Positions 1-10,529 of a stretch of DNA of 64,000 nucleotides are shown here, piece by piece; position 1 is the first letter of the stretch, and each line of letters starts with the position of its first letter. The translations under genes were made by a program, and so were the position numbers. The stretch is taken from the NCBI GenBank assembly GCA_037176885.1, contig JAWWNJ010000084.1, positions 248,001 through 312,000 on the forward strand. Reading direction: 5' to 3'. Source of the stretch: Favolaschia claudopus. Lineage: Eukaryota; Basidiomycota; Agaricomycetes; Agaricales; Mycenaceae. The notes under the pieces were generated by a model. It ran no database searches, was not told the DNA's origin, and saw only the letters and a list, made by a program, of their open reading frames with translations.

Positions 1-387
1 TTTCCATCGTTGTTTACCGCCTCTCGCCTTTGCATCCCTTGGCGCAATTCCCTGGCCCCACTATCGGGAAGATTACTCAATTGTGGACGTTGTGGCAAAC
101 ATTGCAGGGATACAAGTATCTATACCACAAATCGCTCCATGATAAGTATGGGCCATATGTGCGGATAGGTCAGACATAGTTCCCATCTTTTTTGAGAAGC
201 TTGAGCACAGTTCTAACTTGGACCTGCAGGGCCGAATGAAATATCCGTCATCGACGCGCCAGCCGTGCAAAAGATCCTGGGTGGTCTCGACAAAGGACGA
301 TGTGAGTAATAGCCCTTACATCCGGTGAAGTCTGTATGAATGATCGAGATGCGACCCACACAGACTACGAATCTGGGCGTCATAAAT
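1..387 (+). pseudogene. Cytochrome P450 fragment, exact duplicate of 30472-30858
   Basis: Every base compared matches 30472-30858, introns included, so this is a genomic duplication and not a retrocopy. It encodes the proline-rich hinge after the membrane anchor (HPLAQFPGP), then the YGPYVRIG segment, an intron at about 169-229, the GPNEISVID segment, and a second intron ending near 363. Homology stops abruptly at 387, inside the third recognisable exon. No haem-binding Cys motif or I-helix is present. The copy probably starts before the window. The absence of differences implies a recent duplication, or an assembly artefact, about 30.5 kb apart in direct orientation. The family is a microsomal monooxygenase; this copy cannot be functional. 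Confidence 0.85.
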
Positions 388-481
388 TGACACCACCACG
401 ACATAGTCGGTCCCCCCCTACCGCTAGTTAGAGGCCATGGAATTAAAACCCAGCCAGAGGATAACAAATCAACCACCCGAG

Positions 482-1300
482 TGTCGGAAAAATTGAAAAA
501 GTCTGGTAAGGCCTTGGAGCACCTAACAGCCTTATAAGGCCTAATAAGGTTCGAGGGGTGACCTTATAAGGCGTGATAAGGTATGGTTAGGTCTTCCCAG
601 GCTGACTTCCCGGAGGTTACAAAACTGAGTTGGGGTTGTTAGAGACATGGTAGGTGTGGTTTTATTGCATCTTTTTCGGCGGAAAATTCAGAGCTGTATT
701 GTTTTTGATAATTTGTGCTGTGATTGTATGCCAAGATGGCTGATTTGAATTTCAAAAAGTATGTAGGGGAGCATATACTCATGTGTAGTAAATCACCAGT
801 CAATGTACGAGCAATATCTTGAGTTGTTGTGTTATGGGGAAATTGTACAGGTATCCGAGAGCTACGCCATATATGGAACAAAATTTCTCTATCTATAAAG
901 CTCTGTTAGCATAGCAGTATTAGACATTGCCATTGTTTTATTCGCACTGCAGAGGTCGAGCGTTCGATTCTCGCAAGCACCAATGATTAATTGTTAGAGT
1001 CAGTATTGTAGACAATAGAAATAGAAATAGATAGTCTGGTATTAGAAAGTCAAGACAAGGTGCAAGCAGACACCTTACAAAGAAGGCAAAGTGGTAATAC
1101 TTTTGCTTAACCCCGCCGAACATGCCTTGTAAGGCCTTACAAGCCTCATTAGGTCCTATAAGGTCCATTATGTGTTATAAGGCCCTATATGTAGTATTTG
1201 GTACCTATTTAAACCTTGTAACCCTCCTTTTCCCCAACGGCCTTATTAGACCTTACAAGGCCTGCCCAGGCCCAACAACCCTTTTTTGATTTTTCCGACA
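482..1300. mobile_element. 819-bp non-autonomous TIR element, copy 1
   Basis: The ends are inverted repeats: TGTCGGAAAAATTGAAAAAG on the left and, read inward from the right, TGTCGGAAAAATCAAAAAAG. A second copy lies at 58916-59725 and is nearly identical throughout, with a few substitutions and short indels. Both subterminal regions are packed with palindromic CCTTATAAGG-like motifs, typical of transposase-binding repeats. No transposase is encoded. I could not find a convincing target-site duplication for either copy, so the superfamily is unassigned. The middle holds a tRNA-like segment, annotated separately. Confidence 0.8.
899..982 (+). other. tRNA-like segment inside the 819-bp element (copy 1)
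   Basis: An A-box-like sequence (TTAGCATAGCAG) is followed about 50 nt later by a B-box-like CGTTCGATTC. A weak T-arm and an acceptor-like AAGCACCA end follow. An anticodon-stem-like pairing CATTG/CAGTG encloses an oversized loop. The second copy has it at 59329-59412. It looks like a tRNA-derived relic as found in SINEs. It is unlikely to be a working tRNA because the 5' acceptor strand does not pair well. Confidence 0.45.
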
Positions 1301-1416
1301 AGGAAATGCGCAATCGCACTTGTGCCCGACGCATCGCTGCACGTTGTGTGGGGCTGCGACTTTCTCGACTCAAAAGGTCGACGGGTGTTAACCCGTCAGC
1401 CTTTATCATCGTCAAG

Positions 1417-1998
1417 TTAGCCGACACCCACTAATACCCCGGTCTCCCATGTCCAGTCTTTCGGGAGTCTATCCTCATTTTTTAGAACGTTCTTCCATGT
1501 ACTCAAAACAAGTTTTTTATCGATAGCCTTGCTGCCATATTTAACAGCGTTTGTCATTGCGCAGTCTATTCCGAGGCGGTTGTTGATAGTCTTACACCAG
1601 CGATTCGTGATTTCCCAGTTCGAAGCGGGGTCTTTTGCATTGATGACGCGTTCATTTCTGAGCCTCCATATCAGGTGTGCAGACTCGGAGACGAGAATGC
1701 GGAAGAGGCGCGTCGTGCCCGCGTCTTTTCGCTTGATGGCTGCGCATGCCATGATTTGTCCAAGTGTTGGCGGTGGTAGGTCCGCGCCGGTCTTGAGCTT
1801 CCATAGCTCGCTCGCGAGGTTCCACACGGCTTGTTGGCCCGGTGCGTCGCATTTTGTTAGAATGTGTTCCATTGACTCTGTGATGCCACATTTGTTGCAG
1901 GTTTCTTTTTCCTCGTGGCCGGGCATGTCTTTCCAGTGCAGTCCGACTTTATATCCTCCATGGATTAGCATCCAGAGGAAGTATAGCATTTGGTACAT
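1417..1998 (-). pseudogene. LINE ORF2 C-terminal fragment (zf-RVT type)
   Basis: The 193-residue frame contains the zinc-binding pattern CNKCG...MEHILTKC near residues 34-50, the zf-RVT motif found after the reverse transcriptase and RNase H region in Tad-type LINEs of basidiomycetes. The tail carries a TWK..L..E..LP.DW..E.GVLVG motif as in the last residues of such polyproteins. The endonuclease, RT and RNase H domains are absent upstream (beyond 2000), so it is a 5'-truncated copy. The 819-bp TIR element lies just downstream. It faces the opposite way to the LINE tail at 2600-2826. Confidence 0.75.
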
Positions 1999-2599
1999 TG
2001 AAAGCTGGGTAAGTAAGCTACTTAGGCGTTATCTCATTGAGATACGCCTTTCGAATCAAGGAGATAGGTTCAATCTATCATCTAGTCACTTGGTGCAAAA
2101 TCCACAAAATCCGTGTCTTGTGGCCCTCATTCTGCTAAGACTGAAGCAAAAAAAATTCCATGGGCATCTCCAATGCAGTTCAAGCATTTATTTGCTTCTC
2201 GATTGTTTGCCTTGACACAGCGACGCATAGAGAATCACCAAATCAATTGCATCAGCAAAGAACTTCCTATTTCGGACAGTAGCGTTGGTGTTGCCAAATC
2301 CGGATTTGGTTGTCGGCAACTCTAGTTGAAGGGTATAAATTGTATTTTTTAGACGAGAGCTGATAAGATGTAGACTAATATCTAAGCCAAGTAAGTAGCC
2401 ACAAAGTAAAGCAAAAATCAACAGGGGACGACTTGCCTCCACAAGACCGTGAGTCCGTGACTGTTTGAAGTCTTTGCCGTGATGGCAGTGGAAGCCGGCC
2501 GTAAATTGTGCCGATTTTTCGTTTTCGTTTCTGGTTGGGCTGCCGACAGGGATCACGAGCGGCCTCCATTTATATACGTTTTCGTTTTCGTTTCTTGTA
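1999..2599. other. No gene recognised
   Basis: About 600 bp without coding or repeat homology that I recognise. It includes two copies of a GTTTTCGTTTTCGTTTC tract (about 2517 and 2579) flanking a GC-richer patch. Confidence 0.4.
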
Positions 2600-2826
2600 T
2601 ATACTCTCGTTACGAGGACCAACGGCACCTGCTGAGAGAGCCATCAAGGGATTTATCCCTGCCCGAAATACTGGGCACAAGAAAAGGCATTGAGGCCTTA
2701 GCCAAATTCCTCCAAGCATCCGGAGCGTTTACAAAATCGGGCCGCCCCCGCAAAAAGGCGGAACTCCCGGTTTTCGCAGACGAACCCGACCCTCAAATGT
2801 CGGATGACGAAGACGACGGCGGCTAG
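2600..2826 (+). pseudogene. LINE ORF2 extreme C-terminus
   Basis: The frame reads RHLLREPSRDLSLPEIL, then LGTRKGIEALAKFLQASG, AFTKSGRPRKK and an acidic tail before a TAG stop. The pattern of a conserved aliphatic stretch, KGI.AL..F....GAF.K.G and a short charged end is the usual terminus of fungal LINE ORF2 proteins after the RNase H region. Everything upstream is missing. The next 200 bp (pyrimidine-rich, to about 3035) may be the 3' UTR. It is not contiguous with the oppositely oriented LINE end at 1417-1998. Confidence 0.6.
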
Positions 2827-3035
2827 GCACAGCGGCATAAAGAAACCCCCGGGACTCAACAGTCCTCGACATTCACTTCCCCCTGTCGACACCCGCGCCT
2901 CTATGGCCCGGCATCTTCTTTTCTTTTCTTTTCTCCTTGTACATAGTCTCTTACTTCTACCTTATGCCCCATGCTCCATGCTGCATGCATTTGACAGCTT
3001 AATTCCGCTACCCAGCAAGGGGGAATCAGCATTAA

Positions 3036-3635
3036 AATTTCGTACCGCGGGTGGGGGGGAGGGGGGGTCAGCGGAGGTCCTAAGAAGGACTTGAGTGAAA
3101 AACGGACAGTTCGGCTCATGGGCTAAGCCCGTTGTTGGCTCTTGCCTGATTGGGCAAGCCCCAACGTAGACCATTCACACGCTGTCACGAGCCACATTCC
3201 ACCTCGATTTCTTTCGAAAGTGACTAAGTCCGCCCTCGCACATTCATTCCAAGCCCGTGGATGTAAATTAATTGGTGCGTGAATTTCACGATTCACGGGA
3301 TTTTTGTGTGAGTTTTAAATCCACGTAGTTGGAATTTTCCCTGCTCACTTACTATACCTATGGAAATCTACCCAAAATTCAGATGTATTGGACTACCTGA
3401 CTCACCGAGGGAGAAAAAACACATAGAGTGTGATAGGCTGACCAAGTTCTCGTTTATCAGAGAAATTTACAACATGAAATACATTCAAAGAGAATTTTCA
3501 TGTGTGTGAGCGAGAACCTGGGTATCCGATGATGGGCTTGCGAGCCACGAGGGTGTGAAAAGGTAATCAATGATCCAGCTGCCGATCAGGCTCGTGGTCT
3601 TGATTGTAGTCCCTATCACACTGCCTTGGATGTCC
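3036..3635. other. No gene recognised
   Basis: After a purine-rich tract (GGGTGGGGGGGAGGGGGGG, 3050-3068) I see no gene. Around 3270-3320 there are several ATTCACG/TTCACG motifs like those in the MULE-like element at 36.5-37.5 kb, possibly a very old relative. Confidence 0.3.
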
Positions 3636-3713
3636 GGCCTCTTAGCATAGTGGTAATATTGCATGTCTCGCAATAAAAGACCAAAGGCGCTGGTTCGAAT
3701 CCAGCAGCAGCCA
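3636..3713 (+). tRNA. tRNA-like gene or tRNA pseudogene
   Basis: The A box TTAGCATAGTGG and a perfect B box GGTTCGAATCC are correctly spaced. The T-arm pairs perfectly (GCTGG / CCAGC around TTCGAAT). The acceptor strands GGCCTCT and AGCAGCC pair at five of seven positions. A TTTT run, a Pol III terminator, follows at 3717-3720. The anticodon region (ATGTCTCGCAATAAAAGAC) does not fold into a clean 7-nt loop. CGC (Ala) is the best reading if the loop is CTCGCAA, but the stem is then poor. The total of 78 nt is a little long. It may be a damaged tRNA or a SINE head. Confidence 0.5.
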
Positions 3714-3720
3714 TCCTTTT

Positions 3721-4674
3721 ACTACATTTTCAGGTCTGCTCAAAACACATGCTTATCACTGAAATATCATCCGCGGCGGACCACACAGGAACTCGATAGC
3801 AGGCGATATGGACAAAGGCCGATACTTGAATTGATTTGCGCGTACATAGTTATACATCGTGCTAGTCGAAACTGCTTTCAATTACTGTGTAAAGAGACAA
3901 CAGTGAGTGAGTGGGGCGCAACGCTGAAGCGACGGTAACGTACCGATGGAATATGTGTGCACGCGACGAGCGCAGCACCAGCGTGTACAGGAGACGACGA
4001 CGACGAGCAGCTCCAGCGAGCCCCACCCGCGTGTGTCATTCCCTCCTCCATTGCCCTTCTTCATACATCGCCTGCGCGTCCTCATCCCCAACAGCCCCTC
4101 GCGCACACTCGTCCCTCCCTGCGAGCATCTCACTTCCCTTTCTAACTCGCCTCTCCGTGACGCCATCAACCCATCGCATCTTGTGTTTCGCCCTCCTCAC
4201 CATCTCCGAAACTTCATGCTCGTTCTCCTCCCTCCTCGTCATCTTCTATCCCACCCTTCTTTCACCCCTTCTCTCTGCGTCGTCTGCTCTACCTTCGCCC
4301 GGTCCCCTCCTCGATGAATTCAATCCACCCCTCAGACTACTTCGGCATGTACCCCGTCTCGTCGCAGTCTGCCACCCTTTCCCTCACCCCCTGATCCACG
4401 CCGCCTTCGCCTCTCCCCCCAAACGAACGAAAGAAAAAGAGGAATATGAAACTCACCTCAAACGGAATCAGCACGGCTGCAATTGGCTTAAGGTCCTGTT
4501 AAGTCTTGATTGGCGAATGGCCGCGGTGGAGAAGGGAGAAGAGGAAAGGAGAGAGGTGTATGCGGAGGACGAGGAAAGGAGGGAGAAGACGGGGAGGGAG
4601 GGAAGTAGATGGAAGGTGTAAGGGCAACAGCTGCCAGGGCCTGAGGCCCGAGGTACTCAAGAGTCCAACAAGCA
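3721..4674. other. C/T-rich stretch, possible 5' fragment of a host gene
   Basis: Strongly pyrimidine-rich from about 4020 to 4430, resembling a basidiomycete promoter/5' UTR. A short frame at 4314-4394 starts MNSIHPSDYFGMYPVSSQ and stops after 26 codons. It could be the first exon of a lost host gene, but I have no family match. The longer open frames here are low-complexity and not convincing. Confidence 0.25.
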
Positions 4675-4759
4675 CTGGGCAGAGGGAGAATCCTTAGAGG
4701 GCTAGCTACAACAAGAGGAAGAGTGTCTACTCACCTGGGCAGAGGGAGAATCCTTAGAG
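4675..4759. repeat. 60-bp-period direct repeat
   Basis: The 25-mer starting CTGGGCAGAGGGAGAATCCT occurs at 4675-4699 and again at 4735-4759 with identical sequence, separated by 35 bp. Confidence 0.8.
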
Positions 4760-6860
4760 AACAGAGTAAGGAGTCTCCACGCCCAGGCGTCACAGTAAAA
4801 GGGCGCGTGACGCGTGACTTCTCACGGGGTGTGGGAACTATGTAGTAGCACAGCATCTATGATGTGATATCAATGATCAGATGATCCAACAGTAGCAGGG
4901 AGCCAGGGATGAGCCCAGAAGAGGGAGGATCACAATACTGGTCCAGAGATCGTAGACCGACGAAGGCCCGGAGATACCCTGTGGTCCGGGGAGCGTGGGA
5001 AACTGGAGCCGGAGTCCGGAGGGCCGGAGCTCGGGGTACCAGAGCTCTCGGAGGGCTAGAAGTCTGACCGGAAGACCAGTCGGGAACCGGGTTGCGCTGA
5101 GCACTAGCTGTAGGAGCGCAGGGTCGACAGGAGTCTGTCGAGGAGGGGAACGGAGGCATACTGTACGTAAGGACAGCATGTGGCATGGGCCTCTACGGCA
5201 ATAGGGAACAGGGGGTCGGAAGGAGGAAGATGTGACAAAGGGGGAAGTCTGGAGGGAGTAGTGTTCCCAAGAAGGCTGGAGTGATGCAAGGAATAGCGGA
5301 GCGGGTCAGGGAAGCGGGGGGTTCCCCTGACATCAGCCCCACTTCAGAATGTGGCGACCCGACACATCCAAAGCAGAGAGCGCAGAGCAAACTCGAAGGG
5401 AACAAAGACACAGCCCCGCTTCACGCTTTGCTACGACCCGGCGCGAAGTGACACAAAAGGGAGGGTGGGAGGGGAAAAAAAGGTCATGCCTCCCTTGCCC
5501 ACAGGTCTCCGTCATGCGCTCTTCGACCATTGAGCTATGGTCGGCGCTTTGCCTTGTACACTGCTTCTCAGATGCCCAAGTCTTCAGCATGACCCTCAAG
5601 GAGTAGGCAGACATATCCTGTCCCGCCACTCCCTGATATTGTACTGGTCAGTGCTTAGGCTTGTACATCCTCTCAGCTGTCCAATCCTGCAGCAGTCCAC
5701 TGACCCGCAGAGTGTGGCCAGTAGTCGCTACGCTCCTACTGTACTCTCTGCGCAAAGGGGGGAGAGTAACAGGTATGGAGCTCCAAATGTCGCTCCTGTA
5801 GGAGGAAGCTCCCTCTTGTCGCTTCCTCAGCTCTACCCCTTCCAGCCCACCTTCACAGTGTGGCGCCTCGACACACACATCCGGTGGGGCCTATGGCCAC
5901 AGCGGAAAAAAATTGGATGGTGGTCACAGGGTGCACTGGGAGGTTGTATGAGGGCCGGAGGTATCCGCCATGCCGTCTAGAATGTCGTGGCATACTGCAC
6001 CGCACATAGCAGACAGCAGCACCTAGTGGTGCAACGACACGGGGATAGAACCAAACCAACCGCCTTCCTGCTGCTAGCCAAGGTGTTACAAGCCGATCAA
6101 CGGTATCGGCCATCACATGGTTAGTGCATAGAGTCTTTTCCTCATCTCATTCAGGCAAGAATTGAGGTAAATGTGAAAAACAACAGTTTTTGCGACGTTT
6201 TCGACTGAAACACATCTAGTAATCATAAAACTCTTTCAATCAATACAGAATTTGATTCTTAGATACCTCATGTACTCCTCCAATGCACCGTGGACTTAGA
6301 TTCGCAACGATATACCGACAAACCATATGATTGGCCCACTAATCCATTGGCATCTGCCGATCATATGCGAAGTTGGGGAACACATTGAAATGCACTGGGG
6401 TGTCCAATGCTCTTAGAACTTGTTCAAGTCTTTCCATAGGTGTCCTATTTAATGCACTGTATAGGCAAAATACTTTCATATTCCCCGGTGCTCATGCAAT
6501 ATTGACGGAAAAGAGCCATAACATTCATCAAATACGTTACGTAACAGAAATCACTCGAAATCCACCACAATCGGCGGCACAGTAGCCAGCCCACCGACCA
6601 CATCGTCATTCATTTTAACCGCAGTGCAATAGATGACATGGCAAAGAGCTCTCTATCAAGATCCTGTGAGATTCCAATCCCTTGCCGACATACAAAGTGT
6701 TGCCCAATTTCCGGCACAATTTTCAAATGGAGTCGGAATACGGAGCCAGTAGGGCGTGTTCCGCCCATGTTGACGAAGAATAACGTGTATAGTGCATTGA
6801 AGTCATATTATAGCTAATTCCAGACAAAACCCTGGAGTGTTCAAAGCAATTCTGTACGCC
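4760..6860. other. No protein gene recognised
   Basis: About 2.1 kb with no recognised family on either strand. A motif around TGTGGCG(A/C)C.CGACACA occurs at 5350 and again, looser, at 5860. A tRNA-like 5' half lies at 5478-5546 on the minus strand. The open frames here show no domain signature. Confidence 0.35.
5478..5546 (-). other. tRNA-like 5' half with Pol III-type T run
   Basis: On the minus strand GACCATAGCTCAATGGTCGA contains a perfect A box (TAGCTCAATGG) and a D-arm with GCTC/GAGC pairing. A GCATGACGGAGACC segment resembling an anticodon arm follows, but there is no B box before a run of eight T. This is a partial tRNA or the head of a SINE, not a complete tRNA gene. Confidence 0.35.
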
Positions 6861-6864
6861 GGAG

Positions 6865-7608
6865 ATGTATTTCAGTCCAAAATCCACCAAAAATCTATTA
6901 TTTTTGGTAAGATTTCTCCATGATCTGTACAAACTATCGACGGATCTACTGCGAAAGAGGAAATTTCCTCTAGATCTGTCGATTACAAACAATGTGTTGA
7001 GCAGCATCAAGTTCGAGGGTGGTCAGGTATTTACTTTTAGAGGTAAGATTCTGAGCGACAGGTATGGAACTTATGGCGTACTGACTGCCACCTTCCACTC
7101 CCAACCGAAGCTACGGGAGATTGGAACTTTACCGAAGATATTCTTGACCGCTCCTCAGGTGCACCTGAGCCAGTACCGTCGAGCTTTACCCGCTTTATGT
7201 CTTTGTTTCAATTTCAAGACGGCTGGTGTTTGACCTTCCCAGACCCCAGGGATTATACCTGCAGACAGATTCGCACGGCCGTGAATGGTGGACTCCGAGT
7301 CTCTCATTCCCGAATCGACAGATTTTATATACCAAGTACCCAGTTTTCGGAATATCGCAACTGGTCAATCACACACTGCGCAGTTGCATCAGACCAGCGG
7401 CTTGTTTCTGTTGAGGTAATCTCGCGGCCGGCAGAGAAAGCAGGCCCCGGGAGGTGGAATATGCCCCTCTATCTCCTGAAAACTCCGAAATTCATGAAAC
7501 GTGTCGAGCTGAACAAAAATTTAGCTGATGATTCAGAGAAAATTAAAGATAATGAACGCAATCCAAAATTCAACCAACAGACACTATGGTCCAGATACAA
7601 GACAGATA
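6865..7608 (+). pseudogene. LINE endonuclease (EEP) domain, C-terminal part
   Basis: From about 7220 the frame reads FPDPRDYTCRQIRTAVNGG, then SRIDRFYIP, YRNWSITHCAVASDQRLVSVEV. This is the C-terminal third of an apurinic/endonuclease-exonuclease-phosphatase domain; the SRIDR and SDQRLV (normally SDH) positions are typical of Tad-clade LINEs. The domain nicks target DNA to start target-primed reverse transcription. SDQ in place of SDH suggests loss of a catalytic His. A frame change near 7200 separates it from the upstream frame (6865-7233), which I cannot match confidently. The reading frame is cut at 7608 by a MITE. Confidence 0.6.
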
Positions 7609-8137
7609 CTCGGTGTGACCAAAAGTAACCGGAATTTGGCTTTTGAGAGGGGAATTTCGAAACTCAAACAGCTTTAAGTAATACAGGGCTCTTCTAAATC
7701 ATTTATTCTACTACTTTGATGGTATGGGCATGACATGCAATGTTTTGTTTTGAGTTGGTGAATCAATCTTTAAAATTGAACCAATTTGGACATGTTTGCG
7801 TTCTCTGAAGGAGAGATGCCGTAATTTCTGACCTGTAAGTACCCCAAAAAGGTGCTTAGTATCCCAATAGTCTATAAATCCGATATCTAAGGTTGCCAGG
7901 TGTTTCCCGTTGTTCAGTGAGAGAGGCAACTCGGCACACTAATTTCCCGCCTCAAAGCATACATAAAAGAATGTGTAATAATAGGACAAAGAGATTATGC
8001 AACCTTTTGCCTGCTTCTTATGCAATCGTATATGTTCATACACTGCCAATTGGGCCAATTTGCCCAGCAGTCACCCACAAAATCTGGTTGAAAACACGCA
8101 ATTTCCGATTCCGGTAATTACTTTTGGTCACACCGAG
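7609..8137. mobile_element. 529-bp MITE with TA target duplication (Tc1/mariner-like)
   Basis: The ends are CTCGGTGTGACCAAAAGTAA and its inverse, flanked by TA at 7607-7608 and 8138-8139. It sits in the LINE coding region. Excising it with one TA restores the frame, reading KTDITDFGRH across the joint. No transposase is encoded. TA duplication points to the Tc1/mariner superfamily. Confidence 0.85.
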
Positions 8138-8753
8138 TATAACAGATTTCGGCCGACATTGCTCGCGTTTCTTGAATGAGCATATCAAGGAAGTCAGGAC
8201 GCTGGAAATGAATCTCCGTATCGTTATACACGATGAAGACATGTCCTTTGAAGATCGCTTTCTGGCTATTCGAGTTATTGAAGAGAAGATCGATGCTTGT
8301 GTTAAGGAAGAGGCAGTCGAAAGAAACGCACAACCGAAGCGCGTTACGATGTTGAGGGCGAGACCTTTAAAACTAAACTTTGGACGAACTCCGCCAAAGG
8401 CTAGAAATTGAAAGACTCAATTGAAGAGTTCAGAGTTGACTCACACGCCGAGGACGATAACGGCGCAGCTCGCTTTGAAACTCGTCCCCGGGAAATGGCT
8501 CAAATCGCAGGCAGATATCATAACAATGTTCAAACTCGCGATATTCCGCATGAATATAGTCGGATGCTAGCTACAGAAATTGTGCTCGAAGATTGCGACG
8601 CTCACTTATCTTTCCACGAATATCAAAAATTAGACAAGGAACTCACAGAAGATGACATTCGAAAAGCACTGAGACTATCGAAGCATGGCAAAGCTCCTGG
8701 CCTGGATGGCATCCCTTACGAATTTTTCAGGCATCTGGACCTCCTTTACCTAA
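8138..8753 (+). pseudogene. LINE ORF2 linker and start of reverse transcriptase
   Basis: The frame contains ETRPREMAQIAGRYHNNVQ, then DIRKALRLSKHGKAPGLDGI and PYEFFRHLD. The last part is the conserved RT entry motif (KAPG.DGIP.EF) of LINE reverse transcriptases. There is one in-frame stop or frame change around 8408 between the linker and this part. It continues on the far side of the MITE at 8754-9180. Confidence 0.7.
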
Positions 8754-9180
8754 CTCCGGGAGCAAGTTTGGGCTTGGGCTTCGGAGATAAGTTTGATCTG
8801 TTACGAACAGCTGTTTGACAGCGGCAAAAAGCGTGGCAATAGTGTCTGCTTGTTGTTGGCGCAACATGGCTGCTCGTCGGCGCCAACGACGAGGTCACCA
8901 ATTGAAGCCATCAGTACGATGTACACCGTCCCTCTTTGATAAAACGGGCCATCTCGCAAAGATTGAATATTTCTGTAAATATCTTGCTCCTAGGTGCGCT
9001 TCTGATGCAGGCGCAATGAGAGCGGGAATGAGGGGCGGGACGGCGGGGATACCGCCAAACCGATTACCAACACAAGTGACGAATGGTGACTGATGGTCAT
9101 TTGATGTCACTCGATATCAGACTTATCTCCGAAATCCAAGCTCAAACGAGTCAAACCCAAACCCAAGTTCACTCCCGGAG
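8754..9180. mobile_element. 427-bp MITE with TAA target duplication (PIF/Harbinger-like)
   Basis: The ends are CTCCGGGAG followed by an imperfect TIR rich in TTGGG motifs on both sides and a shared TTCGGAGATAAG inner motif. It is flanked by TAA at 8751-8753 and 9181-9183. A three-base TWA duplication is the PIF/Harbinger hallmark. No coding capacity. It splits the LINE RT. Confidence 0.75.
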
Positions 9181-9680
9181 TAACTAAGACAAAAAACTCT
9201 GACAACAAACTCTTCAACATAGTTGGTTTCCTTGCGAGCCTATATCTGGATGTTGAAACCTATGGAATTGCGGAAGGCACAAAATTTAATTCGGGATGGT
9301 TGTGTCCATTCTACAAGAAAGGTGATAAGAGTTTAGTGTCCAATTATCGTCCGATTACGCTCTTGAACACGGACTACAAATTAATGACAAAAGCACACTC
9401 CCTTCGGTTAATGGATGTCGCCCCGTCCCTGGTTCATCCGGATCAGGCGGGTTTTATGAGAGGCCGAAAAATCGAAGACCAAGTCAAGCTCTCAAAATTT
9501 TTACTTGACTACGCAGAAGCCGCCGAGGAAGAGGGCGTCATTATTGCTCTGGATCAAGAAAAGGCGTATGACAGAATAAATCACTCCTACTTAATCCGAT
9601 TTCCGCAACATATGCGCTTTCCACCCCGCTTTTGGAATTTAGTTAGAACCGTATATACCATTGCTGAAACAGTTGTACAC
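9181..9680 (+). pseudogene. LINE reverse transcriptase, fingers/palm portion
   Basis: Recognisable RT blocks are CPFYKKGDKSLVSNYRPITL, then LLNTDYKLMTKA, HPDQAGFMRGRKI and ALDQEKAYDRI. The last is the first catalytic aspartate block (LD..KAYDR). The segment ends at about 9680, just before the expected GVRQGDP and (Y/F)ADD blocks, which I do not find in the window. The element is therefore catalytically dead as it stands. Confidence 0.8.
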
Positions 9681-9683
9681 TAA

Positions 9684-10529
9684 CTCGGCAAAAAAAATGT
9701 CCGATCGGTTTTTGCTTCGTTTTTGCACGGAAATGGGACTTTCCATCTGAAACGAAGTTGGAGGTTGTGGAAGTGACTGAGCCGGAATTTTTGCACGCAA
9801 ATAGATCATCAAAGTCTGTTGATCCGGCATCGACTGGGCGAAACTACCGAAACAGGATATTTTCCGGTTCTGCAGTAACCGATTTCAGGGTAGCCCAGGT
9901 GCATACGTCGAAAGTTCAAGATAAACTAAGCAATTCCACAAGTTGCACCAAGCAAAAAGGTTGAGCCGTTGTGGCGCTATGACGCGAACAATTCTGCCAT
10001 TTTGATCCAATTTCGGCACATTCCGGTCAAAATAGCCGAAATTGGCCACTTTGCGCTCGCTGTAGCGCCTTTTTGCCTGCATATTTTTGCTTGGTCTAAC
10101 TTTATTAGGCTATAGAATGAGAAAGTCAGCTCTGAGATTGATCGTAATCTGAGCGATCTGGAAAGTCGGATTTTCTGTGTTGTGACCGGCCTGATGGCGC
10201 ATCATATTTTGCCGCAAAACAAATACGGCAGGATAATGCCCCTTGATTCTACAAACTACACTATGAATTATGTCTGTGGAGAGCCGGCGGAATTCAAGTT
10301 TTCAAGTTGCGAAAAGAGAAGAGAAAGGGAGAGAAAAGGGAGAGACTCACTATGTACCTGAGACTCTGTATACAAGAAATCAGCGCTTCAGAAGCACTGT
10401 AGCGCCCTCCAAAGCAATCACAATCTTGATTTCTTATGCCTCGATTAGGCAGATCAGAGGTATTCAAAATATGGTAAGACGTATGTCCTTTCGGAGCAGC
10501 TGCCTCCTTGGGACATAATCTCAGCCAAT
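9684..10529. other. Insert between LINE blocks, no gene recognised
   Basis: About 850 bp separating the RT fragment from family U. I find no coding or terminal-repeat signature that defines it. It includes a short AAGAGAAGAGAAAGGGAGAG purine tract at 10314-10333. Confidence 0.3.

Noticed and set aside
1529..2215. 228-residue plus-strand open frame
   Set aside because: It is the antisense of the LINE C-terminal fragment at 1417-1998, whose zinc-knuckle motif supports the minus strand.
3911..4621. 236-residue plus-strand open frame
   Set aside because: Low-complexity His/Pro/Ser/Leu-rich translation of a pyrimidine-rich stretch; no domain, and other frames of the same stretch are just as open.
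8124..8411. Independent gene upstream of the LINE RT
   Set aside because: It joins in frame to the LINE endonuclease side after removal of the TA-flanked MITE, so it is LINE linker sequence.
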